Positions 16,614 through 25,339 of a stretch of DNA of 64,000 bases are shown here, piece after piece (position 1 is the first letter of the stretch; every line of letters starts with the position of its first letter). A model generated the notes under the pieces. That model saw nothing but the letters and a program-made list of their open reading frames with translations. It had not been told where the DNA came from and searched no databases. Origin of the DNA: BPGL01 sp035463115 (GTDB lineage Bacteria; Actinomycetota; UBA4738; HRBIN12). The stretch spans positions 1-64,000 of the forward strand of contig DATHTO010000149.1 of assembly GCA_035463115.1 (NCBI GenBank), given 5' to 3'. The translations under genes were made by a program, and so were the position numbers.

Positions 16614-17644
16614 GCGTTCCCTCTCCACTCGAGCAGGACCTTGCCGGTGTCGCCCGTCCGGACCGTCGCGAACGCCTCTTCGAACCGCTCGGCCGGGAAG
16701 CGATGCGTGATCACCGGCGTGATGTCGAGCCCGCTCTGCAGCATCGACGTCATCATGTACCACGTCTCGTACATCTGGCGGCCGTAGACGCCGCGGAGCG
16801 TGAGCTGCTCGAAGATCACCGTGTTCCAGTCGATGCCGAACCCCTGTTCCGGGATCCCGAGCATCGCGATCTTCGCCCCGTGCGACATGTTGGCGAGCAT
16901 GTCCCGCAGCGCCTCGGGGTTCCCGCTCATCTCGAGGCCCACGTCGAAGCCCTCCTTCATCCCGAGCTCCGACTGCGCGTCGGTGATCGAGCGCTCCCGG
17001 ACGTCGACGGCGAGCGTCACGCCCATCGTCTGCGCGAGCTCGAGCCGGTAGGGGTTCACGTCGGTCATCACCACATGACGAGCTCCACCGTGTCGAACGA
17101 CCGCCGCGGCCATCAGCCCGATCGGCCCGGCGCCGGTGATCAACACGTCCTCGCCGTGGACGGGGAACAGCAGGGCCGTGTGCACCGCGTTGCCGAACGG
17201 GTCGAAGATCGCCGCGATGTCCCGGTCGATCGTCGGATCGTGATGCCAGACGTTCGTCATCGGCAGCGCGATGTACTCGGCGAACGCGCCGGGTCGGTCG
17301 ACGCCGATGCCCTTCGCATCGGCGCAGAGGTGGCGGCGGCCCGCCATGCAGTTCCGACAGCGGCCGCAGACCACGTGGCCCTCGCCGCTCACGAGGTCGC
17401 CGGGAGCGAAGTCGCTCACGTTCGCGCCGACCTCCGCCACCTCTCCGACGAACTCGTGTCCGATCACGAGCGGAACCGGCACGGTGCGCTCGGCCCAGTC
17501 GTTCCATTCCTCGATGTGGAGGTCGGTGCCGCAGATCCCCGTGCGGTCGACGCGGATCAGAACGTCGTTGATGCCGATCTCGGGCTCGGGCACGTCGGTC
17601 ATCACGAGACCGGGCCCGGCGTCCTGCTTCAGGAGCGCCCGCAT
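16610..17644 (-). CDS. tdh: L-threonine 3-dehydrogenase
   Basis: This 344-residue zinc-dependent medium-chain dehydrogenase oxidises threonine to 2-amino-3-ketobutyrate with NAD. Catalytic zinc ligands are visible in GICGTDLHI and GHEFVGEV. The structural zinc lobe has four cysteines (CGRCRNC...C). The Rossmann motif is GAGPIGLMAA, and EMSGNPEALRDML follows. The ATG at 17644 was chosen for the GGAGGGAGG site 6 bases ahead; a longer frame to 17665 lacks one. With kbl it forms the complete threonine to glycine route. Confidence 0.96.
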   Translation of the reverse strand: MRALLKQDAGPGLVMTDVPEPEIGINDVLIRVDRTGICGTDLHIEEWNDWAERTVPVPLVIGHEFVGEVAEVGANVSDFAPGDLVSGEGHVVCGRCRNCMAGRRHLCADAKGIGVDRPGAFAEYIALPMTNVWHHDPTIDRDIAAIFDPFGNAVHTALLFPVHGEDVLITGAGPIGLMAAAVVRHGGARHVVMTDVNPYRLELAQTMGVTLAVDVRERSITDAQSELGMKEGFDVGLEMSGNPEALRDMLANMSHGAKIAMLGIPEQGFGIDWNTVIFEQLTLRGVYGRQMYETWYMMTSMLQSGLDITPVITHRFPAERFEEAFATVRTGDTGKVLLEWRGNA

Positions 17645-17758
17645 CCGACGCCTCCCTCCTCGCACGTCCGGCGCATCGGGGTCAGTGGCTCGTCGCTCTG
17701 GCGCGGGCGGGATGGGACGGGTCGTGCGAACCCGGAGCTCCGTGGGACGGCGTGCGCG

Positions 17759-17783
17759 GTTCGGAACGATCGTGTGCGGGTAG
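17759..17783 (+). promoter_or_regulatory. sigma-B/F-type promoter of the Cys-rich pair
   Basis: GTTCGG (17759-17764), 13 bases, then GGGTAG (17778-17783) lies 31 bases before the first ATG of the two small Cys-rich genes. The layout is the same as at 51430-51454. Confidence 0.5.
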
Positions 17784-17814
17784 AGCCCGTGCGCGATCCG
17801 AGAGGAGGTCGGGC

Positions 17815-17973
17815 ATGTGTGCGAACTGTGGGTGCGGCATCCCGGAAGACAAGCACGGCGACGATCGGAACATCAACTGGAGCGAGGTCGTCGCCTCGGC
17901 TGAGGCGAACGACATCACCCCGGATCAGGCGATCCAGAACATGCAGGAGATGTCGAGGAAGCAGGGGTCCTGA
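17815..17973 (+). CDS. small Cys-motif protein (CxxCGCG)
   Basis: This 52-residue protein begins MCANCGCGIPEDKHGDDRNI, with three cysteines packed as CxxCxC. A short acidic helical part follows (WSEVVASAEANDITPDQAIQ). Proteins with this MCxNCGCG start are widespread in actinobacteria and often sit beside metallothionein-like genes; their role is not settled. AGGAGG lies 6 bases before the ATG. Its stop overlaps the start of the next gene (TGATG). Confidence 0.8.
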   Translation: MCANCGCGIPEDKHGDDRNINWSEVVASAEANDITPDQAIQNMQEMSRKQGS

Positions 17974-18113
17974 TGCGGTGCCAGCACGAAGGATGTCGGT
18001 GCGAGGCGGAGAGCGGGGAGTTCTGCAGCGACTACTGCCGCGACCATGCGGGAAGCGGCGAGCACGCGGCCGGCCACGCGTGTGAGTGCGGCCACGCCGC
18101 CTGCGTCGCCTGA
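17973..18113 (+). CDS. bacterial metallothionein-like protein
   Basis: This 46-residue protein begins MRCQHEGCRCEAESGEFCSD and continues YCRDH...CECGHAAC. It has eight Cys and five His in 46 residues. The order C-x4-C-x-C, then FCS-x-x-C-x-D-H, then CECGHxxC, follows the bacterial metallothionein pattern (SmtA/BmtA, Pfam metallothio_Pro), including the zinc-finger-like FCSxxC...H part. Such proteins bind Zn, Cd or Cu in a multi-metal cluster. It overlaps the previous gene by one base, so the two are translationally coupled. It is easy to miss because it is so short. Confidence 0.82.
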   Translation: MRCQHEGCRCEAESGEFCSDYCRDHAGSGEHAAGHACECGHAACVA

Positions 18114-18166
18114 CCGAGCACACTCAAGAGATCAGGATCCGCGCTACGACGCACCGTCGCAGGCGG

Positions 18167-18925
18167 CTACGAGCCGGTGCGCTCGTCCAGGAACGCTCGC
18201 ATGGCCCGTTGCGGAGCTCCCGAATCGAACAGCGCGCAGAGCAGCTCGCGTTCCTGCGCGAGGCGCGCGTCCAGATCGACGCCCTCCGCGTGGATCGCGG
18301 CCTTCGCCGCCGCGATCGCCTCGGGTGACGTCCGGGCGTACCCGCGCGCGGCCTCGACGGCGACCTCGCACGCGGTCCCGCGATCCACCACCCGGTCCAC
18401 GAGCCCCATGTCGAGCGCTTCGGCCGCGCGGACCGAGCGCCCGGAGTAGATCAGGTCCTTCGCCCGGGCCCTTCCGACGAGACGCGGGAGCCGCTGGGTC
18501 GCGCCGGCCCCGGGGATCATGCCGAAGCGGATCTCGGGCTGGCCGAGTCGCGCTCCGCTCCCGGCGAACCGGAAGTCTGCCGCGAGCGCCAGCTCGCACC
18601 CGCCGCCGAGGCAGAAGCCTTCGACGGCGGCGATGACCACCTTGGGGATCGCCTCGACGGTCGCGACCGCTCCGCCGACGGCGAGCAGCACGTCGCGCAT
18701 CGACGCCGCCGACTGCGAGGCCATCACGTCGAGGTCGCCGCCCGTCGAGAACGTCCGGTCGCTGCCCGCGATCACCACCGCACCGACGTCGGCGCGCGTG
18801 GCGACCTCGGTCGCCACGCTGGCGAGCATCGATGCCATCGGCACCGAGATCTGGTTGCTCGGCGGATCGTGGAGCCGGACGATCGCGACGCCGTCGTCGA
18901 CGGCGACCTGCACGAGACGCTGCAC
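18167..18925 (-). CDS. enoyl-CoA hydratase/isomerase family protein
   Basis: This 252-residue crotonase has the oxyanion-hole segment TFSTGGDLDVM and both positions of the hydratase catalytic glutamates, in GGGCELALAAD and LGQPEIRFGMIPGAG. It is thus likely an active hydratase rather than a degenerate relative. The chain-length preference is not readable. The start is GTG at 18925, with AAAGG upstream. It lies convergent with the metallothionein-like pair and has no fatty-acid genes beside it. Confidence 0.88.
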   Translation of the reverse strand: MQRLVQVAVDDGVAIVRLHDPPSNQISVPMASMLASVATEVATRADVGAVVIAGSDRTFSTGGDLDVMASQSAASMRDVLLAVGGAVATVEAIPKVVIAAVEGFCLGGGCELALAADFRFAGSGARLGQPEIRFGMIPGAGATQRLPRLVGRARAKDLIYSGRSVRAAEALDMGLVDRVVDRGTACEVAVEAARGYARTSPEAIAAAKAAIHAEGVDLDARLAQERELLCALFDSGAPQRAMRAFLDERTGS

Positions 18926-19011
18926 GCAAGACCTTTCGTCGGGTGATGCTCCGGCCTACCCATCCGAGGGCGCCGCGAACCCATCGGTGCGTTCCGCGCG
19001 CGCCCGCGTCC

Positions 19012-21225
19012 CTAGCTTCCCACGCTGCTCCGTCGCCCTCCCGGTTGGACGACGCCGTTCACGGTGAGCGTGTACGGCGCCTGCTGCGTGACCGTCTCGG
19101 TCCGGTCGAGGTACGTGACGATCGCCGCCACGATGGTGCCCGACGTTCCGATCGCGTCGGCCAGCTCCTGCCCCGACAGCGACCCGTCGAAGCTCGCGTC
19201 GAGCGCAAGGCGGTGCACGCGGACCTCGTCGCTCGCCTGATGGAACGCGACGAGCTGCACGACGAACCGCTCGACATCGGTCCGGTTGATCTGCGTCGGG
19301 GAGTCGAACGGGGCGAGCGAGGCGCCCGACGACACGAGGTGGTTCCCGACCATCACGTCGTCGACCCACCAGCCCTTGCGGATCACGCCCGGATCCGTCA
19401 CGTACCGGAACGCGATCACGACCCGGTCACCGGCGTAGCGCTGGAGGTTGCACGTCTCGTGCCGCCAGCCGTGCGAGCGCCCCTCGTACGCCGGCCCGAG
19501 CGCGCCCTGGGTCCGGGTCCCGCCGCAGCTGATCGTCCGGTAGGTCTCGCCTCCGTCGTCGGAGACCTGGACGTAGGCCCAGTCGTAGCCGCGCTCGGTC
19601 CAGTACCAGTGGTCGAAGCTGAGGCGCGGGTTGCTGCGTGGAACGCGCGTCTCGAACGCCAGCCCCCGGTCCAGGTCGTCGCCGCGACCGGAATACAGGG
19701 CGCTGCCCTCGCTCCCCGGCGGCGGGTTCCGGTCGACGCGCCATCTGAGCGGCAACGACTGGAGCTCCGTCGCCCCGTCGAACGCGATCGAGTCCACGTC
19801 GTCGACCGACACGTACGAGCCGCCGGCGTCCCGGAACCGCACGTAGTCCGATCCGTTCGGCGGCGCCCCGAACGCCGAGTAGGCCTGATCGTTGTCCCAA
19901 TTGATGTCCGCGTTGAACGCGTCGGTCTGGATCAGCGCCGGATCGAACCCGATCGCCGTCCAGCCTGCGTCGAGGACCTTGTCGACCGCCAGCATCAAGG
20001 CCCATCGCGTGATGACCTTGCCGGTCCTGAGCTGTGGGTCGACCTGCTTCAGCAGCCGCGCGAGCGAGTCGAGGCCGTTGCGGGCGTCGAGGTGGAGCGA
20101 CCGCATGAAGCCCTCGCCGTAGCGTTCGAACAGGTAGAGCATGAAGGTCTGCGCGGCGCCGTAGTCGCAGAGGATCTCCTGCTCGAAGTCGGTCTGATCT
20201 CCCCAGACCGTGAGCGAGTTCTCGGGACCGCCGGGTCGCGGGATCGGGTTCGCCGGCGTCTGCACCGCGGTGTAGCCGAGCAGGCACTGCACGCCGCTCT
20301 CGTGGCCGATCTCCTCGATCGACTTCGTCGCGTCGTAGTACCCGGTGATCGTCGCCGCGTACTCCGACAGGCCCTCGTCGACCCAACTGAGCTCGTCGAC
20401 GTCGACGTAGTTGCTCAGCAGGTGCTGGTACTCGTGCGCGAAGACGCCCTCGTAGAGGAACGGACGTGCCGGAGCGCTCGTGCACGGATCGTCCGTCGGA
20501 TCGTGCGGCGGGTTCGCGCCTGTCCGGTGCAGCCAGTCCCACGCGTCGATCGTCATCACGGTCCGGTTGAGGTAGTCGTCGAACAGACCCCAGAAGAAGC
20601 CCGCGGTGTACGTGTAGCTGTTCGAGTTGTTCGTGTCGTAGAAGTTGTCGTCACGCACGTTGTCGACCAACGCGACGACCCGATCGCCGGGCCCGCGGTA
20701 GTAGTTGTCGGGCAGCCCGAGGATGTCGGCGAGCACCGCGCGGGCGCCGTTCCGCTCGGGCGGGACGCTGAGCGCGTCCGACAGCGTGGGATAGATGGTG
20801 TCGTCGAACTCGTCGATCAGGTACTGCACGTCGGCGTCCGAGATCACGTTGCGGACGCCGTCGTTCCGACAATCGCCCGCGGGGAAGTCGATGCCGCGAG
20901 AGACGTCGTCACGGTCGCTCGCGACCCAGACCTCGATGTGCTCTCCGACGCCCCGGAGCGTGTAGGCCTTCGGATAGATCGTCCCTTCGAAGTCGTCGCT
21001 CGCGAGCCACGTGCGCTCGTCGCCCACCGACGGCCTGGCGCGGCGCAGCATCGCTCGCTCGGCGACGGCGGACGCGTCGGTGTCGAGCCGGCGATCCGCG
21101 TTCGGATCGAAGTGGCGTGTGTCGTCGACGTGGATCTGACCGTCGGGCGTGGGTCCGGCGGAGGCCGCCGGAACCGCCCCGACCATCAGCACGAGAGCAA
21201 CGAAGAGCGAGGCGGGCACCCGCAT
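19012..21225 (-). CDS. secreted zinc metalloprotease (HExxH, M6/M30-like)
   Basis: This exported protein of about 737 residues has a signal peptide (1-24, ending ASA-G). The catalytic motif FAHEYQHLLSNYV is followed by WVDEGLSEYA, which gives the HExxH...E zinc site of gluzincin families such as hyicolysin (M30) and immune inhibitor A-like (M6) enzymes. The second half (about 500-650) looks like a beta-sandwich/MAM-like domain with the phrases WWVDDVMVG and SDDGGETYRTI, as often seen after immune-inhibitor-A-type catalytic domains. The ATG at 21225 was preferred because AGGGG lies 6 bases ahead; an ATG 6 bases earlier is possible. The likely role is extracellular protein breakdown. Confidence 0.85.
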   Translation of the reverse strand: MRVPASLFVALVLMVGAVPAASAGPTPDGQIHVDDTRHFDPNADRRLDTDASAVAERAMLRRARPSVGDERTWLASDDFEGTIYPKAYTLRGVGEHIEVWVASDRDDVSRGIDFPAGDCRNDGVRNVISDADVQYLIDEFDDTIYPTLSDALSVPPERNGARAVLADILGLPDNYYRGPGDRVVALVDNVRDDNFYDTNNSNSYTYTAGFFWGLFDDYLNRTVMTIDAWDWLHRTGANPPHDPTDDPCTSAPARPFLYEGVFAHEYQHLLSNYVDVDELSWVDEGLSEYAATITGYYDATKSIEEIGHESGVQCLLGYTAVQTPANPIPRPGGPENSLTVWGDQTDFEQEILCDYGAAQTFMLYLFERYGEGFMRSLHLDARNGLDSLARLLKQVDPQLRTGKVITRWALMLAVDKVLDAGWTAIGFDPALIQTDAFNADINWDNDQAYSAFGAPPNGSDYVRFRDAGGSYVSVDDVDSIAFDGATELQSLPLRWRVDRNPPPGSEGSALYSGRGDDLDRGLAFETRVPRSNPRLSFDHWYWTERGYDWAYVQVSDDGGETYRTISCGGTRTQGALGPAYEGRSHGWRHETCNLQRYAGDRVVIAFRYVTDPGVIRKGWWVDDVMVGNHLVSSGASLAPFDSPTQINRTDVERFVVQLVAFHQASDEVRVHRLALDASFDGSLSGQELADAIGTSGTIVAAIVTYLDRTETVTQQAPYTLTVNGVVQPGGRRSSVGS

Positions 21226-21425
21226 GAACATCCCCTTTCACCGGTCCTCGCGGACCGTGTCACCCCGGAGGTGCTGGCAGCGGGATGTTCGGACAGGTCG
21301 AACCCTCGCGCAAACCGGGCGAGACGACGGGCTCGAGGTCGAGCGGCCCGTTCGGTCGCCGGCAGGCGCTCCGTCCGTCAGAGTGGCTCGTCGCGCGCGT
21401 CCCGACGTAGGTTGGGAGGGACACC

Positions 21426-23381
21426 ATGCCAGCGTCGGATGACCTGATGGTCCGGGGGCGCGCGGCGCTCGACGGCCACGCCTGGGACGAGGCCTACGCG
21501 ACCCTGAGCCAGGCCGACGCGGCCGGCGCGCTGACCGGCGAAGGCCTCGAGCTCCTGGCGACCGCGTCCTACTGGACGGCGCGTCCCGACGGGGCGATCG
21601 AGGCGTACGAGCGCGCCTACGCCGCGTACCTCGAGGAGGGGGATCGCGCGCGAGCCGCCATGGTCGCCTTCCGGATCGCCGAGCAGCACGGGATGCGGAT
21701 GTCGATCGCGCAGGCCCAGGGCTGGGCGCAGCGAGCGTTCCGCCTGGCCGAGGAGGATCCGACGTGGCCCGTGCACGGATGGCTGATCTGGGTCCAAGGC
21801 CTGATGTTCTGGATCATGGAAGGCGACTTCGTCTCGGCGATCGAGCGCTACGACGAGGCGATCGCGTTCGCCGCTGCGAGCGGCGACGAGGATCTCGCCG
21901 CGATGAGCCTGCACGACAAGGGGCACGCCCTGTGCCTGTTGGGCAGGGTCGACGAGGGCATGCCGCTGCTCGACGAGGCGATGGCGGCCGTGGTCGGCGG
22001 CGAGCTCGATCCCGCGGCTGCCGGCTACGTCTACTGCGGCATGATCGGCGTCTGTTCGAAACTCGGCGACTACGGACGCGCGACGGAATGGACCGACGCG
22101 ACGTTGCGCTGGTGCGATCGTCACTCGGTCCCCGCGTTCCCCGGCGTGTGCCGCGTGCACCGCGCCGAGCTGAACACGTTCCACGGTCACCTCGACGACG
22201 CCGAAGCCGAGGCGCTCGCCGCCTGCGAGGAGCTGCCCCGGTACAACTTCGTGTCGGGCCTGGGCCCGGCGTACTACGAGATCGGAGAGGTCCGCCGGCG
22301 ACGGGGCGATCTCGCCGGCTCGGAGGACGCCTACGCCCGAGCCGACGATCACGGGCGTCCGCCGGAGCCCGGACGGTCGCTCCTGCGTTTCGCCGAGGGG
22401 AGGGTGTCGGCCGCTGCAGCCGGCATCGGTCGCGCGCTGCAGGAGCTCGGCGCCAATCACTGCACCCGCGCCCGGCTCCTCGCGGCACAGGTCGACATCG
22501 CGCTCGCCGACGACGACATCGAGACGGCGGCGTCCGCGGCCGACCAGCTCGACGCCGTGGTCGCCGAACTCGGAACGTCGTCGCTCCGCGCGATGGCCTC
22601 CACGGCTCGCGGCGGCGTCCTCGCCGCTCGCGGCGACGCCGAAGGCGCGCTCGCCTCGCTGCGACGTGCGCGCCGCGAGTGGCAGCAGCTCGATGCGCCG
22701 TTGGAGGTCGCGGAGGTTCGCCTGCGGCTCGCGTCGGTCTGCGCCGCGCTCGGCGACGACGACGCTGCGCGATCCGAGGCGCGCGCCGCGCGGCTCGCCT
22801 TCGAGCAGAGCGGCGCCCGTCCAGCGGCGGAACGCGCCCGCCGCGTCCTCCAGCAGCTCGCGACGGACGACGAGCGTCCGGAGCGCGTCGGTCGCGCGTT
22901 CATGTTCACCGACATCGTCGGGTCGACCGATCTGATCGGCGCGATCGGCGACGAGGCGTGGGAGGACCTCCTCGCGTGGCACGATCGCACCCTCACCGCT
23001 GTCTTCGCGGCCCATGGCGGCGACGTCGGGCATCACACCGGCGACGGGTTCTTCGTCGCGTTCCCCGACGGCGATGCCGCGCTGCGGTGCGCCGTCGAGG
23101 TGCAACGCGCCCTCGCGGAGCACCGACGTTCCGCGGGGTTCGCGCTCGCGGTGAGGATCGGTGTCCACGCCGGCGAGGCGACGGCACGCGGCGACGACTA
23201 CGGCGGCGCCGAGGTGCACCGGGCGGCGAGGATCGCCGCCCTCGCCGGTGCCGGCCAGATCTTCGCCAGCCGGTCGACCGTGAACGACGCGACCGGAGGC
23301 GTCTCCGTCGACGACGTCGGGGAGGTCGCGCTGAAGGGGTTCACGGAACCGGTCGCGATCGTCCGCGTGAGCTCCGCGTGA
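21426..23381 (+). CDS. TPR protein with C-terminal class III cyclase domain
   Basis: This 651-residue cytoplasmic protein is a helical TPR array (about 1-470) followed by a class III cyclase domain (about 490-648). The cyclase has FMFTDIVGST and HHTGDGFFVAF (metal Asp residues kept). The transition-state Asn is replaced by His in EVHRAARIAALA, and the substrate Lys is absent (VGHHTGD). Activity is therefore doubtful and it may act as a nucleotide sensor or scaffold. GGGAGGG precedes the ATG. It lies head to head with the secreted protease gene and 125 bases before the PAS-cyclase. Confidence 0.85.
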   Translation: MPASDDLMVRGRAALDGHAWDEAYATLSQADAAGALTGEGLELLATASYWTARPDGAIEAYERAYAAYLEEGDRARAAMVAFRIAEQHGMRMSIAQAQGWAQRAFRLAEEDPTWPVHGWLIWVQGLMFWIMEGDFVSAIERYDEAIAFAAASGDEDLAAMSLHDKGHALCLLGRVDEGMPLLDEAMAAVVGGELDPAAAGYVYCGMIGVCSKLGDYGRATEWTDATLRWCDRHSVPAFPGVCRVHRAELNTFHGHLDDAEAEALAACEELPRYNFVSGLGPAYYEIGEVRRRRGDLAGSEDAYARADDHGRPPEPGRSLLRFAEGRVSAAAAGIGRALQELGANHCTRARLLAAQVDIALADDDIETAASAADQLDAVVAELGTSSLRAMASTARGGVLAARGDAEGALASLRRARREWQQLDAPLEVAEVRLRLASVCAALGDDDAARSEARAARLAFEQSGARPAAERARRVLQQLATDDERPERVGRAFMFTDIVGSTDLIGAIGDEAWEDLLAWHDRTLTAVFAAHGGDVGHHTGDGFFVAFPDGDAALRCAVEVQRALAEHRRSAGFALAVRIGVHAGEATARGDDYGGAEVHRAARIAALAGAGQIFASRSTVNDATGGVSVDDVGEVALKGFTEPVAIVRVSSA

Positions 23382-23506
23382 CGTGGCGCGCGATCCGCTG
23401 CGGGCGTCAGCCGGACGCGAGCCGTTCGGACGTGGCCGCCGGCAGCGTCGACGACGTGTCCGTGCGCCTGGCGGGACGGGCCGTCTCGCCCTAGGCTCCG
23501 GCCGAG

Positions 23507-24970
23507 ATGTCCACGCACGGAACCGCGATCGGCACGCCGGAGGATCAGCGCCGCTACTACGAGACGCTCCTCGAGGCGAGCCCGACCGCGATCGTGGCGT
23601 GCGATCCATCGTTCAGGGTCACGTCGTGGAACCCCGCCGCGGAGCGACTGTTCGGCTGGTCCCGCGACGAGGCGGTCGGAACCAACATCGACGAGCTCGT
23701 CGGTCGCCACGACGCGATCCGGGCCGAGGCGGCATCCGTGAACGACCGGGTGATGAGCGAGCCCATCGAGCTCGTGACGAGGCGCTCGCGCAAGGACGGC
23801 ACGCTCGTCGACGTCGCGATCCGAGCCGTGCCCGTCACGATCGACGGTCAGCTCGTCGGCGCCTTCGCGCTCTACGAGGACGTCGGCGAGCTCGTCCGCC
23901 AACGTCGGTTCTTCGAATCCCTCGTGGAGACGAGCCCGACGGCGATCATCATGGTCGATCGCGGGTTCCGGGTGACCCTGTGGAACCCCGCGGCCGAGCA
24001 GCTCTTCGGGTACGGCGCCGAGGAGGCGATGGGTCAGAACCTGGACGACCTCGTCGCGAACGACCCGGTGATCCACGCCGAGGCGACCGCATGGAGCCAC
24101 GAGGCGTGGGAGCTGCCGTCGTTCCGGCGGATCGGTCGTCGGACGCGCAAGGACGGCTCCCTCATCGACGTCGAGATCCTCGCGATCCGGGAGGAGATGG
24201 CGGACGAGCCGAGCAGCTACTACATCCTCTACCACGACGTCACGGAGCTCGAGCAGACGCGCCGGCAGCTCGAAGCTCGCGTCGACGAACAGATGGCGGA
24301 GCTCGTCCGCACCGGCCAGCTCGCACGCTTCCTGCCGCGTCAGGTCGCGGAAGCGCTGCTGCAGGGGAGCTTGCATGCCGAGGCCGAGTCGTTCGAGCGT
24401 CGACGCATCACCGTGCTGTTCGCCGACATGGTCGGCTTCACCGATCTCGCCGAGAGCCTCGAGCCCGAAGAGCTCGCCGATGTTCTGAACGGCTACCTCC
24501 GCGAGATGTCCGCCGCCGTGATCGAGTTCGGCGGCTCCGTCGACAACCTGATCGGCGACGGCGTGATGGCCGTGTTCGGCGCTCCCAACGACATGTCGGA
24601 GGCCGATCAGGCGTGGTCCGCCGTGCGGGCCGCGATCCAGATGCGCGAGCGATGTCACCGTCTCGCAGCATCGCTGCGGGATCGGGGCATCCCCGCGGAC
24701 CCCGACATCCGCGTCGGCGTGAACACCGCGCACTGCACGGTCGGCGTGTTCGGCAGCGACGTGATGCGCGCCTACACCGCCGTCGGCTTCGGCGTGAACG
24801 TGGCGGCTCGCCTGCAGACCGCCGCGGAGCCAGGGTCGATCCTCTGTGGCTTCCGGACCTACGCGCTCGTGAAAGAGAAGGTGCGCGCGGACGAGCGGGG
24901 CGCTCTGCCCGTGAAGGGTGCCGTGCGGCCGGTCGAGGCGTACGAGATCGTCGATCTCCTCCGCGGATGA
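23507..24970 (+). CDS. PAS-PAS-class III nucleotidyl cyclase
   Basis: This 487-residue signalling protein has two PAS domains (about 14-130 and 137-260), each with the SPTAI...WNPAAE(R/Q)LFG pattern, joined by a short coiled linker (RRQLEARVDEQMAELV) to a cyclase domain (about 300-480). The metal Asp residues are kept (LFADMVGFT, IGDGVMAVFG) and VNVAARL keeps Asn and Arg. The substrate Lys is Asn (VDNLIGD) and the substrate Asp is Phe (AVGFGVN). It is either a cyclase of changed specificity or inactive. There is no membrane segment, so the signal is internal. TAGGCT lies 9 bases before the ATG and no ribosome site is seen, which fits a leaderless start. Confidence 0.88.
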   Translation: MSTHGTAIGTPEDQRRYYETLLEASPTAIVACDPSFRVTSWNPAAERLFGWSRDEAVGTNIDELVGRHDAIRAEAASVNDRVMSEPIELVTRRSRKDGTLVDVAIRAVPVTIDGQLVGAFALYEDVGELVRQRRFFESLVETSPTAIIMVDRGFRVTLWNPAAEQLFGYGAEEAMGQNLDDLVANDPVIHAEATAWSHEAWELPSFRRIGRRTRKDGSLIDVEILAIREEMADEPSSYYILYHDVTELEQTRRQLEARVDEQMAELVRTGQLARFLPRQVAEALLQGSLHAEAESFERRRITVLFADMVGFTDLAESLEPEELADVLNGYLREMSAAVIEFGGSVDNLIGDGVMAVFGAPNDMSEADQAWSAVRAAIQMRERCHRLAASLRDRGIPADPDIRVGVNTAHCTVGVFGSDVMRAYTAVGFGVNVAARLQTAAEPGSILCGFRTYALVKEKVRADERGALPVKGAVRPVEAYEIVDLLRG

Positions 24971-25339
24971 CGCGCCCACGGGTGCCGGTCGCACTCCCGC
25001 CTCCGCGACGGTCGATCGGATGGTGAAAGCCCTCCCGGACCCCTCGTTCCACGGTCGGGGGGAAACGTCCGAGCACCCGGCGGAAGGCGATCTCGGACTC
25101 GTTCGGGGTCCGGGAGAGCTCTCTCGGAGCACGGTACGCTTCGGCGCATCCCCGCACCATCCGCCGAAGGTCCGACGTTCGCGGGCCGGACGATCGATGT
25201 CCTTTCAGCGCGAGTTCGAGGCGATCGTCCCGCCGCGACCGCGGTGAACGCTCCCTTTTGTCACTCTTCCGGTCCGCCTTCCCCTTGCCTCCTGGTGCGA
25301 GGACGACGAGACTCCCGCGGGTCGACGGAAGGAGCAACC
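24971..25339. other. long intergenic leader with possible RNA structure
   Basis: No gene is recognised in these 369 bases, the longest well-defined gap on the plus strand. It contains several strong pairings: GTCCGAG (25067-25073) with CTCGGAC (25092-25098), and GAGAGCTCTC centred near 25120. A GGGAGAG and a CCGCCGAAGG also occur. It could be a structured 5-prime leader of the secreted repeat protein, but I cannot match it to a known RNA class. Confidence 0.35.

Noticed and set aside
16614..17507. Long upstream extension of kbl
   Set aside because: The frame is open but reads as Arg/Gly-rich noise and is antisense-free only by chance; tdh in another frame fills this stretch and the GTGA overlap fixes the start.
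25100..25180. Glycine riboswitch
   Set aside because: GGGAGAG and CCGCCGAAGG occur in the right order, but the conserved GCAA and CAGGCAAAAGGAC parts are missing, and the downstream gene is a secreted repeat protein.
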